Assembly (NCBI GenBank): GCA_017512365.1
Contig: JAFWGQ010000069.1
Span: 27,110 to 91,109 of the forward strand
Source of the DNA: Mogibacterium sp.
GTDB lineage: Bacteria; Bacillota; Clostridia; Peptostreptococcales; Anaerovoracaceae
Direction of reading: 5' to 3'
DNA: 64,000 nucleotides
Made by a program: the position numbers and the translations under genes. This document shows, piece by piece, positions 1 through 7,605 of this stretch (position 1 is the first letter of the stretch; the number at the start of each line of letters is the position of its first letter). Below the pieces are notes generated by a model. That model saw only the letters and a list, made by a program, of their open reading frames with translations, ran no database searches and had not been told where the DNA came from.

Positions 1-330
1 GCAGTTCTCATCGATGGTATCGATGGTCATGACCTGGCGCATGTCGGCCTTTCCCGAAGGGTCGCCGATCTCGCCGGTCCCGCCGCCGAGCAGGAATACA
101 GGCGTGTGGCCGTACTTCTGCATGTACATCATGGTGATCATCGGGATGAAGTGTCCGATGTGCAGGCAGTCCGCCGTCGGGTCGAAGCCGATGTAGAACT
201 TGATCTTCTCTCTGCCGAGAAGGTCTCTGAACTCCTTCGGATTCGTGCACTGCGCGATGAGTCCTCTCTCCTCGAGAACGTCATACACGTTCGTGTGCTT
301 GCTTACATTGTCAGGAATAAGTGACTTCAT
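1..330 (-). CDS. tyrS: Tyrosyl-tRNA synthetase, N-terminal part (runs off the left edge)
   Basis: Charges tRNA-Tyr with tyrosine in the cytoplasm. Only the first 110 codons are present. The visible part has the class I signature HIGH (in CLHIGHFIP) within the typical TyrS context [15 protein letters not shown], followed by [15 protein letters not shown], which lines the tyrosine/ATP pocket. The ATG at 328-330 is preceded by AAGGAG at 6-nt spacing. The gene has its own promoter and a long leader that appears to carry a leader-peptide attenuator (separate entries). No T-box sequence, the usual control of Firmicute tyrS, was found in that leader. Confidence 0.95.
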   Translation of the reverse strand, partial: MKSLIPDNVSKHTNVYDVLEERGLIAQCTNPKEFRDLLGREKIKFYIGFDPTADCLHIGHFIPMITMMYMQKYGHTPVFLLGGGTGEIGDPSGKADMRQVMTIDTIDENC

Positions 331-356
331 TTCTTTCTCCTTGTCCTCTGCTCTGT

Positions 357-392
357 CATAAAAACCGGCTCCGCGTCCGTGCCGCGAAGCCG
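357..392 (-). terminator. Intrinsic terminator in the tyrS leader (attenuator)
   Basis: On the minus strand CGGCTTCGCG (383-392) pairs with CGCGGAGCCG (366-375) around a 7-nt loop, with one G-U wobble, followed by GTTTTT. It lies between the leader peptide stop and the tyrS ribosome site, so read-through must be regulated for tyrS to be transcribed. An alternative 8-bp pairing, TGCTGCGA (425-432) with TCGCGGCA (380-387), would take up half of the terminator's 5' arm. Confidence 0.8.
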
Positions 393-435
393 TAATCAAC
401 GTCTGTAAAGGCCCTGTGATCGTCTCGCAGCAAAA

Positions 436-495
436 CTATCCTTCGCAGTACGAAGCTCCGTCGTAGTAATAGATTGCCGGAACGATATTCTTCAT
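436..495 (-). CDS. Tyr-rich leader peptide of tyrS
   Basis: A 20-codon ORF (19 residues, MKNIVPAIYYYDGASYCEG) starts with ATG 8 nt after AGGG and ends in TAG. Codons 9-11 are TAT TAC TAC and codon 16 is TAC, so four of 19 residues are Tyr, directly upstream of the Tyr-tRNA synthetase gene. The stop codon ends 3 nt before the 5' arm of the proposed antiterminator. A ribosome finishing the peptide would cover that arm, whereas one stalled on the Tyr codons would leave it free. The logic matches trp/his-type attenuation. Too short for normal gene calling. Confidence 0.75.
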   Translation of the reverse strand: MKNIVPAIYYYDGASYCEG

Positions 496-526
496 TAATA
501 TGGCCCTTTCATTTTCAGATGCTCAA

Positions 527-555
527 AATATACCACTACGCCCCCGAAGTGTCAA
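527..555 (-). promoter_or_regulatory. Promoter of the tyrS leader
   Basis: On the minus strand TTGACA (550-555) and TATATT (527-532) are separated by exactly 17 bp, which predicts transcription starting near 520, some 25 nt before the leader peptide ATG. The -35 box lies inside the loop of an inverted repeat (GCCCCCG / CGGGGGC, about 540-566), which may be the terminator hairpin of the upstream gene or an operator. Confidence 0.8.
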
Positions 556-578
556 ACTACGGGGGCTCTCAGTAAGTC

Positions 579-1784
579 CTACTTCTTTATTGTTTTGGTC
601 TTTGACCACTTTGAGACGTAGGTCTCCCCATTGGTTTTCTTGATCTTGCGTACCCTCACGTAATAATTCTTCTTCTTGTTCAGCTTCTTTATCGTGCATG
701 AAGCTTTATTCTTTTTGATATATTTCGACTTCGCGTTGATGAATTTTTTATTGTCGCTGTACTGGACCTCGATTTTTCCGAAAGCCTTCTGCTGCTTTGC
801 TGTAGCCTTTTTCCAGCTGATCGTCATTTTGCTGCCGCTTCTTTTTGCTTTGATTTTGCTTACAGTAGAAGCATTCAGAGCCTTAGGTTCCGATGATGTC
901 GCTACCGGGATCGCAGCTTCCTGACCACCCTGATCACTCGGCTTGTCACCTACGTAGACTTTAAGGATAAACGGCGCAACATCCTTTCTGCTCATTAACA
1001 TTATCTTGACATCATTATCTCCCTCTCTCAGCCAGACTCCATCGACGGGTTCTTCAACGTCAAGCAGTATGGTATCTCCGTCCTTAGCTACGAAACCTGC
1101 CAGCCAAAGTCCCCATGAAGTAAGGACATCCTCGCAGTAATATGTCTTTGACGTGCCGTCACTGAAATAGAGATTTACGCTCTCACCCGGGCAGAACGGT
1201 GATTCTATCAGAACTCCCTTGGATGTGTAATGATGCTCACGCGCCCACATAGTTAAATATCGTTTTCCGTCTTCATACATCGATACTTCTTCCGGCTTAA
1301 CCGTCAAGCTCGAAAAACAGTACTCGATCCGTTCTACAGCCGGTGTAGTCGCTTCGACACCAATAGTCTGCGTTATGTTGTATCTGTATGCGCTTAGGGA
1401 ATCGGAATAATAAAACCTAAGAGATACAGTGCTGTTACTGATATCGTAGTCTTTCCCATCACGGCCGATATCTCCGTAATAAATGCGGCTTCCATCGCTT
1501 TTAAAAAAGCCTGTCTTCTTATCTCTTTCGCCATATACCCCAACCTCGTCAGGATCCTTTGAAGTGTCCCCGTCATACCAGACATTGACTTTATCCCCTG
1601 CCTTTGGGAAATCAACAAATTCGCAATGCGTATAATCAAACTTCAATGATATAGGCTGACCCTCACTGTCCGTTATTTCGTACACAGCATTAGGGTTCAG
1701 GTTGGATTTTTCGGCAGCAAATGAAATCGTAACGCAGACCATCACTATAATAAAAGAAGCCAGTATTATTCTCAGCTTTTTCAT
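579..1784 (-). CDS. Secreted protein with C-terminal FnIII-like domain
   Basis: An exported protein of unknown function, 401 residues from the chosen ATG. The start at 1784 gives a clean signal peptide (MKKLRIILASFIIVMVCVTISFA); the frame stays open upstream to a TTG at 1835, which would bury that signal. The last 90 or so residues (TISWKKATAKQQ...YYVRVRKIKK...YVSKWSKTKTIKK) are a fibronectin-type-III-like module of the kind that ends many clostridial surface proteins. No cell-wall anchor is visible. A GC-rich inverted repeat just downstream (540-566) may end its transcript. The middle of the protein is not recognised. Confidence 0.75.
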   Translation of the reverse strand: MKKLRIILASFIIVMVCVTISFAAEKSNLNPNAVYEITDSEGQPISLKFDYTHCEFVDFPKAGDKVNVWYDGDTSKDPDEVGVYGERDKKTGFFKSDGSRIYYGDIGRDGKDYDISNSTVSLRFYYSDSLSAYRYNITQTIGVEATTPAVERIEYCFSSLTVKPEEVSMYEDGKRYLTMWAREHHYTSKGVLIESPFCPGESVNLYFSDGTSKTYYCEDVLTSWGLWLAGFVAKDGDTILLDVEEPVDGVWLREGDNDVKIMLMSRKDVAPFILKVYVGDKPSDQGGQEAAIPVATSSEPKALNASTVSKIKAKRSGSKMTISWKKATAKQQKAFGKIEVQYSDNKKFINAKSKYIKKNKASCTIKKLNKKKNYYVRVRKIKKTNGETYVSKWSKTKTIKK

Positions 1785-1944
1785 TTTTATACAATCGCCT
1801 TTCCGGCGAAAGATCCCAATGAATCTCCCTTGCAATCTTTCGCCTTTTTCGTTCTCCCGCTAAACTTCTACTGCAATGCTGACACACTACAAAGCATGTG
1901 GAAGTGAGTAGTGGGGCTATATAGCAGCAACCCTGTTCTGAATA

Positions 1945-2220
1945 TCAAGCAGAATTATCTTTTTGGTTGAATCTCCTGACGCTAACACGTTTAATGTTTC
2001 TAATAAGTATTATTGATTTCTCGCTCCTTGCGAGACCACTAGCAATACCGATATCCAACTTGGCTCCTAATTCTGTAGGATTCTTAGCCAACAGGAGATA
2101 GTCTCTTCTGGCATTGACACGATACAGCCTCAGATTTTTGAGATTGTATGAGAAGCAGATCCCATCGACGATTCCTTCAAGGTCTTTTCTGCATTGATTC
2201 AGCAGATTAATGTCCTGAGG
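1945..2220 (-). pseudogene. Decayed ORF without a start
   Basis: A 91-codon open frame on the minus strand ends in TGA and encodes plausible protein (reads ...LLNQCRKDLEGIVDGIC... and ...LGAKLDIGIASGLARSEKS...), but no ATG with a ribosome site opens it. A frame further upstream would join it if one C were restored near 2220, which suggests a single-base frameshift. The family is not recognised. The rest of 1785-2284 holds nothing I can name. Confidence 0.35.
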
Positions 2221-2284
2221 TTATTGTTCTGCGGAGCACTTGTCGCGTCAGGGATCAGAGTTCCTGAGGAGTCCCCACAGCGCT

Positions 2285-2815
2285 TTAAAGCATTCCTGCA
2301 TTTGCCAGATAAGACATCACTAATCCCAACACTACCATTAATATGCCTCCTGCCAAAAACATATTTACTAAAAAGGTATTTGTTGTTGGTATCCCGAAAT
2401 AGCTGTTTTGGGGATTGACAGGGTTATAGTGTATGTCTACTTCCTTTCCAATCGGCCACAATTCGGACATAATTCTATCGAAACTCACTTGCACTCCCGA
2501 TTTCACATGAAGCCACCCTTTTTCATCTTCCCATGCAGTTGATAGTTCTGAAGAAGGTACTCTTACTGATTTTTTTATCCCATTAAACTTCTTTTTGCAA
2601 TTGAACTTTTGTCCATTGACCTCGTATTCAGCAAGAGGAGCCATTCTCCCGTCCCCATAGTATAGATGATCGATTATTGTTCCTGTCGTCAAAGCTGTGC
2701 ATTTTTTATTTCTGCTAATTGCACGGGTTTTAATAATAACTGCAACGGCTATAAGTATAAACCCCGGTACACCAAGAGTTGCTATTGCCAATAAGGCCAT
2801 TATTTGTTGCGACAT
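2285..2815 (-). CDS. DUF3592-like membrane protein
   Basis: A 176-residue protein with two membrane segments (about residues 5-28 and 147-172) enclosing an extracytoplasmic domain. The features YYGDGRMAPLAEYEVNGQKF and VDIHYNPVNPQNSYF are typical of the DUF3592 family, whose role is unknown. It is last in a run of small genes behind an LXG effector gene, a place where immunity proteins are often encoded, and a membrane location would suit protection against a toxin acting at the envelope. That role is inference from position only. The start has GAGGA about 9 nt upstream. Confidence 0.7.
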   Translation of the reverse strand: MSQQIMALLAIATLGVPGFILIAVAVIIKTRAISRNKKCTALTTGTIIDHLYYGDGRMAPLAEYEVNGQKFNCKKKFNGIKKSVRVPSSELSTAWEDEKGWLHVKSGVQVSFDRIMSELWPIGKEVDIHYNPVNPQNSYFGIPTTNTFLVNMFLAGGILMVVLGLVMSYLANAGML

Positions 2816-2846
2816 ATAGTTCTGTCCTCAATTATTATGGTAACTC

Positions 2847-3323
2847 CTAATAACCCAATTTGCTAATAAGGTCTTTTGCCTCATCCGCATTATCTATTTG
2901 TGATGTAACATACAATACTGTGTTCTGGTTATGCAAAACTGCACAGTAGTAATCTGAAGCCGTAACTTCATATTTGCCGGATTCTTCTGATGAATTTGCT
3001 ACGATTACAGCAGATGAATCATCCGTATATGTAGCGTCCAAATTTTCGGTAAGATAAGTGTAAATATTCTTTGCAGGATTGATTCCTGTCATAAAATAAT
3101 ACTCAAATGAATATTTGTCCCCATCTGTAGCCACATATATTTTCTGATATGAGCTATCCCCATTGGCAGAACTGGTTTGATCAACTACGCTTAATCCAAG
3201 TTCTTCCATTTCACTTTTAAACTCGTCTGCAGTATTAGGAGACTTCATATCCTCCCCCTTTGAGCATCCAGCAAGAGTTAATGTAAGCAAGATTATACAG
3301 ATTAAACTAATTATCCTCTTCAT
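2847..3323 (-). CDS. Lipoprotein in the type VII effector cluster
   Basis: A lipid-anchored protein: MKRIISLICIILLTLTLAGC is a type II signal sequence with lipobox LAGC, leaving a mature domain of about 140 residues of unrecognised fold. The ATG at 3321-3323 follows GGAGG by 6 nt and overlaps the end of the upstream gene by 17 nt, so translation is probably coupled. It lies downstream of the LXG effector and is a candidate immunity protein or accessory factor. Confidence 0.7.
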   Translation of the reverse strand: MKRIISLICIILLTLTLAGCSKGEDMKSPNTADEFKSEMEELGLSVVDQTSSANGDSSYQKIYVATDGDKYSFEYYFMTGINPAKNIYTYLTENLDATYTDDSSAVIVANSSEESGKYEVTASDYYCAVLHNQNTVLYVTSQIDNADEAKDLISKLGY

Positions 3324-3771
3324 CTCTATCCTCCACATATGTTACCCGTGTGTCTTCTACAGAATATTTTATTTCTTTATTCGTAAAGTCTCTGTCCTCA
3401 GTTAAGCCCTTGACAGGAATATTAAAATGTGCCAATACTGCCTCATTTCTATCAATATTTCCCATGAAATCCCTATCAAAATCAACGGTCATATTTGCTA
3501 TCTGAACACCATCCATATCAGGTGAAAAATGGATTTTACAGTGGATTTCACATATTGAGCGAGGCAGTTTATTTACAAATGCAATCACCGTAGTCATTCT
3601 TTTCTCGAAGTCATGGTAAATACCTCTAAGCAAAACCACGTGCAGAGTTTCTTCATCTCCGAAATCGATACTCTGAAGGTATTCTTCAACAGACTCTAAC
3701 TCCCGTTGAACATCCTTATCATCTGCCTGGAATGCCAATGCCCTAGGCAATAGAACTTCGCAATTTTTCAT
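3307..3771 (-). CDS. Conserved-looking protein of the effector cluster, unknown function
   Basis: A 154-residue soluble protein with no recognised family. ATG at 3769-3771 is chosen because GAGGTG lies 6-7 nt upstream; the open frame extends further only into the end of the previous gene. The first half looks helical and the second is beta-rich and acidic (ends VEDRDEEDN). It sits between the YwqH-like helical protein and the lipoprotein with gene overlaps, so it belongs to the effector module, perhaps as immunity or export partner. Confidence 0.6.
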   Translation of the reverse strand: MKNCEVLLPRALAFQADDKDVQRELESVEEYLQSIDFGDEETLHVVLLRGIYHDFEKRMTTVIAFVNKLPRSICEIHCKIHFSPDMDGVQIANMTVDFDRDFMGNIDRNEAVLAHFNIPVKGLTEDRDFTNKEIKYSVEDTRVTYVEDRDEEDN

Positions 3772-3781
3772 CTGATTCACC

Positions 3782-4201
3782 TCAATTTGCCCAATTTTCA
3801 ATTTTTGTCTGTACTGTATGAAACGCTTTTCCCAACGATCCAATCGGTCCTAAACAATCTGAAGCCAGGTTTTTCTGACGGAGTATTTCATCATTCAGTC
3901 TATCGAGATTTATGTCTATATTTCTAATTACAGTGTCGTACGAGTTTAATAGATTTTCAATCTCAGGCTTATATCGGTACTCACAATTGCTTCCTTTAAA
4001 ATCAGTAAACTGTTTTCCCGAATAAGAACGCACTGTCTTCTTATAACCCTGTATTGTATCTTTATCTTTTTTTAGCCTATCATAAACCTTGCGTATTTCC
4101 TCTGCCTTATCCAGATACGCCTGACGTTTTCTTTTCCAGTGATTCAATGAGTCCCTTATATTTGAAAGGGATTCATGCAGTCCTTCTAATGATTCTGACA
4201 T
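3782..4201 (-). CDS. YwqH-like (DUF5082-type) helical partner protein
   Basis: A 139-residue almost entirely helical protein with heptad-like stretches (SLEGLHESLSNIRDSLNHWKRKRQAYLDK...). Length, composition and position beside an LXG gene resemble the YwqH/DUF5082 proteins of B. subtilis-type LXG loci, thought to accompany the toxin during type VII export. AGGGAGG lies 6 nt before the ATG. Assignment rests on resemblance and context, not on a decisive motif. Confidence 0.6.
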   Translation of the reverse strand: MSESLEGLHESLSNIRDSLNHWKRKRQAYLDKAEEIRKVYDRLKKDKDTIQGYKKTVRSYSGKQFTDFKGSNCEYRYKPEIENLLNSYDTVIRNIDINLDRLNDEILRQKNLASDCLGPIGSLGKAFHTVQTKIENWAN

Positions 4202-4216
4202 AGTTTTCCTCCCTAA

Positions 4217-5665
4217 TTACCAAGGCCATTTCCAATATATTGTAGGAACAGTAATGTTTAAATCAAATCCCAGTCCAGCTACGCCCTTTAGTTTTATAGA
4301 AGTAGCATTAACATTGAACAGGCGAGTTTCAATTGCCTTTTCGCTCTCAGCATACATTGCAAAAGCGCCCCCTGCACTAGCTGATGCGCCAGCCTCAACT
4401 TTAAACAAGGATAACTTTTCCGGTTTAGCTCCGGTCGCTCCCTTCTGTTTATGCTCCTTATATCCCACTTCTAAAAATGATACTCCTGCTGATCCGCTTG
4501 CGGAAGCTGCTGTCGCTGATGCATCGACGCCAACAGCGAATTCTCCCGACTTTCTGTCAAATTCAAACGATGCCTTACCATCTGCAGTAAGAACCTCGAC
4601 ATCACCCTTAACATAACCATTAAATCCATCAGTGCCGATTGTTGCTTTGCCGTCGATTTTTAACAGTCCGATTTCGCCGGAAATATGCCCGCCATAATAT
4701 CCATCCTGTCCGTCACCTACCTTGACCTCTCCCTCTGCATATGCGACCTTTGCTTCGCCTTCAGTCTTAATATACTCAGTTAATTGTGCATAAGCATTAG
4801 CCGAAAAAACAACTGCGGCACCTTTTGCATATGCTGTTCCGTTTTCTAAGCCCACTTCGCCTTCAGCTCCAAGCCATGTATACCCAGCATACGCATATAC
4901 ATCAGAGCACAATCCTGCAGCCCACTGTTTTTCCGATATAGCTACTGCGCCTGCTTCATACGCAAATGGATCTTCCTGGAGTTTAATATTTAATGCTAAA
5001 TTTGTCTGCTTTTCATACCAGCTTTGATTAGATAAATCTAGTATTTTATCAGGAACAAACTTTCCATCCCTATAGCAACGTCCCATGGTATTTGTTACCA
5101 TTAATTGCAAAGATTCTATCCTTGAAATTAACAACGCAACATCAGTCAGAGCCTGACTGTCAACATCATTGATATCAGTATCTATCTCTTTTATTTTGGT
5201 TTCAACTTTTGTATAGGAGTCTATGACTCCGTCCAATTTAAGACCAGTGGTTGAGATGTAATTTGATGCCTCTGTGATTGCCCCACTCAGTTCTGCCTCC
5301 ATACCTGAGAAAGTCTTTTTATATCCCTTAAGGTCGGTTTTGATCGACTCTAACCGGCTCTTTGCAATCACTCCATTGGCAGACTCTTCTATAACATAAA
5401 ACGCTTCTGCAATTACTTGCGCCAATGTAGCGGTATCAGCAACAATATCCATAAGTCCTGATATTATGTTTATGGTGCCCTGTGACAAATATGTTTTGAA
5501 AGAATCGGCTGCTGCTCCCCTCATATAATTTGTATGGGATATCTTATATGCAGTTTTGAATTGTTCGTACAAGGCGTCTTCCGCTTTAGTCTGAAAATCA
5601 GCAAGCGCAAAGTATAACTCAGAAAGAGTAGATGATCTAAGTTTAAATGAGCCTTTACCTGCCAT
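4217..5665 (-). CDS. LXG-type type VII secretion effector
   Basis: A 482-residue candidate secreted effector. Residues 1-220 form a long helical LXG-like module (LYFALADFQTKAEDALYEQFK...MRGAAADSFKTYLSQG) typical of substrates of T7SSb. The C-terminal half is an Ala/Gly-rich repetitive beta region with alternating lysines and acidic residues (GEVKVG, GKATIG, GDVEVL, ADGKASFEF), ending in a Trp-rich tail (YWKWPW). No nuclease or NADase motif is apparent; the repetitive amphipathic pattern could suit membrane insertion. ATG at 5665 has AAGGAG 7 nt upstream. Preceded by a TIGR04197-like partner and followed by candidate immunity genes. Confidence 0.75.
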   Translation of the reverse strand: MAGKGSFKLRSSTLSELYFALADFQTKAEDALYEQFKTAYKISHTNYMRGAAADSFKTYLSQGTINIISGLMDIVADTATLAQVIAEAFYVIEESANGVIAKSRLESIKTDLKGYKKTFSGMEAELSGAITEASNYISTTGLKLDGVIDSYTKVETKIKEIDTDINDVDSQALTDVALLISRIESLQLMVTNTMGRCYRDGKFVPDKILDLSNQSWYEKQTNLALNIKLQEDPFAYEAGAVAISEKQWAAGLCSDVYAYAGYTWLGAEGEVGLENGTAYAKGAAVVFSANAYAQLTEYIKTEGEAKVAYAEGEVKVGDGQDGYYGGHISGEIGLLKIDGKATIGTDGFNGYVKGDVEVLTADGKASFEFDRKSGEFAVGVDASATAASASGSAGVSFLEVGYKEHKQKGATGAKPEKLSLFKVEAGASASAGGAFAMYAESEKAIETRLFNVNATSIKLKGVAGLGFDLNITVPTIYWKWPW

Positions 5666-5703
5666 TTTTTCTCTCCTTATTATGAACTGTTTGGTTATAA
5701 GTT

Positions 5704-5991
5704 TCATCCAAGCAGTATTTCTCCTAATGTTTTTGTTGCAATATCAGAATCCGTATGCATCCATTTTGCTTTAATACGCTGCATGGTATCTCCATCCATT
5801 GTAGCAAACGTAGTAAAAGACTCAATTAAACTGTTAAGGTCTTTAACGCCTTCAACCAGTTTATCTACACATTGAAGGGATACATCTTCCTTATCAACTG
5901 CACATTTAAGACCCCCTACTACAGCAGTAGCGTCCTTAAATTCGTCAACCTGTCCTTGAAATTCAATGGGTTTTAACAGTATCTCAGACAT
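5704..5991 (-). CDS. TIGR04197-like small type VII partner (Lap1/DUF3130-like)
   Basis: A 95-residue helical-hairpin protein with the spaced pattern of TIGR04197/DUF3130 proteins, ending TDSDIATKTLGEILLG (the D-x-x-x-A type tail). Family members pair with LXG toxins and carry export signals. It lies directly upstream of the LXG effector, and its start overlaps the end of the M16-like gene by 8 nt. GGGAGG lies 6 nt before the ATG. Confidence 0.7.
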   Translation of the reverse strand: MSEILLKPIEFQGQVDEFKDATAVVGGLKCAVDKEDVSLQCVDKLVEGVKDLNSLIESFTTFATMDGDTMQRIKAKWMHTDSDIATKTLGEILLG

Positions 5992-7087
5992 TGAATACCT
6001 CCCTTCTCAAAGCAACTTGTCCCTCGTTAATGATTGGTTTGATCTTCTCAGATACATTTAAATATCCTTCATATTCCAATCTATCCAATAATTCCAGAAA
6101 ATCTATCAAAGAGCATCCTGCGAGCTTCATTCCTACGTAGTCCTGATTAAAAAGTACAGGTTTCTTTTCCAGAAGCCTTCTGTATTTCAGAAATATGCTT
6201 CCCTTTGCTTTATTGAATTGCTCGTTGTCTATTGGCGTGCGGAATATTTTTTTAAGCGAGATCAGCTCAGGCGTAGATACGATGACCGATGCATCAAGCT
6301 CATCAACATTAACTTCCTTATCCTCGTATTGTATTCTTGCAGTCTCTATATTTGTCCATACATATCTGTCAATTAAGCTTATGTTATCGTTAAATGCAAA
6401 GTGTATAACGTCAATGTTATAGGATTCCCTTGCTGTTTCAATTATATGTGCATCATCCAATAAGTATGGATCTATTTCTTTTCCACATATCTCCGGCACA
6501 CTATAGACTGGTTCTGACCTATCATTCAGTGAGGCTAACTCATCATCAGTTAAATTCCTCAAGTTTCCATTGACATAAACCATTAGTTCCCCGTTTATAA
6601 TTATTCTTGAACCAATGCTGGTAAACTCTTCAAAACCAATTGATGTCATATCACGAATCAGACCTTCAAATGTATATCCTTTTGTAATGTCGGCTATTTC
6701 CATTGCTTTATAGCGAGCTCTGAATTCGCCATTTTTGTACGCCTCTTTAAAATTCTCCAGCGCAGTCTCTTTTACTTCATCAAACAGTGATCTATCAAAT
6801 TCCAAGCATCTGAAAACATCTATTAAGGTTGTCAGATCCTTTACCATTTCTTCTTTATTGCTTTTAATTGTAAAGCATGTTGATGTTTGCCCTATCTGAC
6901 AATCACATTTTAAGTCATACTTCTTTTTAATATAATTGACTATCAAATGTGAAAAAGACAAATTACAGATTGCAATTTCATCATCTACTTTATAGTATTT
7001 TGATGCAATACCATTATTATATCCAGCAGTGATATATACAGCATTATCATTATAGTGATGGTTATTGTAATCAATTCTTATTTGCAT
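5984..7087 (-). CDS. M16 (pitrilysin/insulinase)-like protein lacking the zinc motif
   Basis: A 367-residue protein whose layout looks like a half-length M16 peptidase domain: an N-terminal segment where HxxEH is expected (here LSFSHLIVNYI, with no HxxEH), a stretch FDEVKETALENFKEAYKNG, then a turn before INGELMVYVNGNL, the usual M16 strand. No zinc ligands can be identified, so it should be non-catalytic. It is encoded between EsxA and the effector module. The ATG at 7087 has only a weak ribosome site; a GTG lies 9 nt further upstream. The family assignment is pattern recognition and needs a profile search. Confidence 0.5.
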   Translation of the reverse strand: MQIRIDYNNHHYNDNAVYITAGYNNGIASKYYKVDDEIAICNLSFSHLIVNYIKKKYDLKCDCQIGQTSTCFTIKSNKEEMVKDLTTLIDVFRCLEFDRSLFDEVKETALENFKEAYKNGEFRARYKAMEIADITKGYTFEGLIRDMTSIGFEEFTSIGSRIIINGELMVYVNGNLRNLTDDELASLNDRSEPVYSVPEICGKEIDPYLLDDAHIIETARESYNIDVIHFAFNDNISLIDRYVWTNIETARIQYEDKEVNVDELDASVIVSTPELISLKKIFRTPIDNEQFNKAKGSIFLKYRRLLEKKPVLFNQDYVGMKLAGCSLIDFLELLDRLEYEGYLNVSEKIKPIINEGQVALRREVFNV

Positions 7088-7168
7088 AGCAGTCACATTC
7101 CGTTTTCAGTGAATTGTTTTCCACTCTTATCAATAATTATTGTGATTTTCGTCAATACTCTTATAGTT

Positions 7169-7211
7169 GAAGCATGATGCCTGCATGATACCCATGCAGG
7201 TATCATGCTTC
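7169..7211 (-). promoter_or_regulatory. Strong hairpin between esxA and the effector genes
   Basis: GAAGCATGAT-CCTGCATG is repeated in inverted orientation around a 5-nt loop (stem about 19 bp with one mismatch). No T-run follows on the minus strand, so it may be an RNA-processing or attenuating hairpin that lets esxA be expressed more strongly than the genes after it. Confidence 0.6.
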
Positions 7212-7248
7212 ATATCAAACTATAATTTCGTTTTAGGCATATGGTTTT

Positions 7249-7542
7249 TTAGCTGAACTGACTTGCAATCGCCGCATCAGTGCTCTCAACCGCCTCTGCT
7301 GTTTTGTCTAATGCCATAGCGATATCGTCAATCAGGTCTTTCATAGCAACAAATGAAGGCCTTAATTCACCATATTTTGCTGCGTATGCCTCAGAAGATG
7401 CGCCCTCCCATTCAGCTTGCAGCGTCTGAAGAAGCGAATCCATCTTTGCGATAACGTCGGCAACATTCTGAGATTCCGTACGATACTCTCCTGCTCTTGT
7501 GCGCATAGTATCCGGAGTCATCCTAATCTGTCCTGAAGCCAT
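7249..7542 (-). CDS. esxA: EsxA-like WXG100 protein
   Basis: A 97-residue helical-hairpin protein with the central W-x-G turn (LQAEWEGASSEAYAAKY), the hallmark of WXG100 substrates and structural partners of type VII secretion. It is secreted as a dimer and needed for export of other substrates. A perfect AGGAGG precedes the ATG. It lies directly downstream of essC, as in other T7SSb loci, and is separated from the following genes by a strong hairpin. Confidence 0.92.
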   Translation of the reverse strand: MASGQIRMTPDTMRTRAGEYRTESQNVADVIAKMDSLLQTLQAEWEGASSEAYAAKYGELRPSFVAMKDLIDDIAMALDKTAEAVESTDAAIASQFS

Positions 7543-7605
7543 ATTTAATCCTCCTTTTTTGATAGTAATAATATTTATAATTACATCGTTGTAATTATTG
7601 GCATG

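Noticed and set aside
331-526. T-box riboswitch for tyrS
   Set aside because: No AGGGTGGnACCGCG-like core is present; the leader instead shows a peptide ORF and attenuator hairpins.
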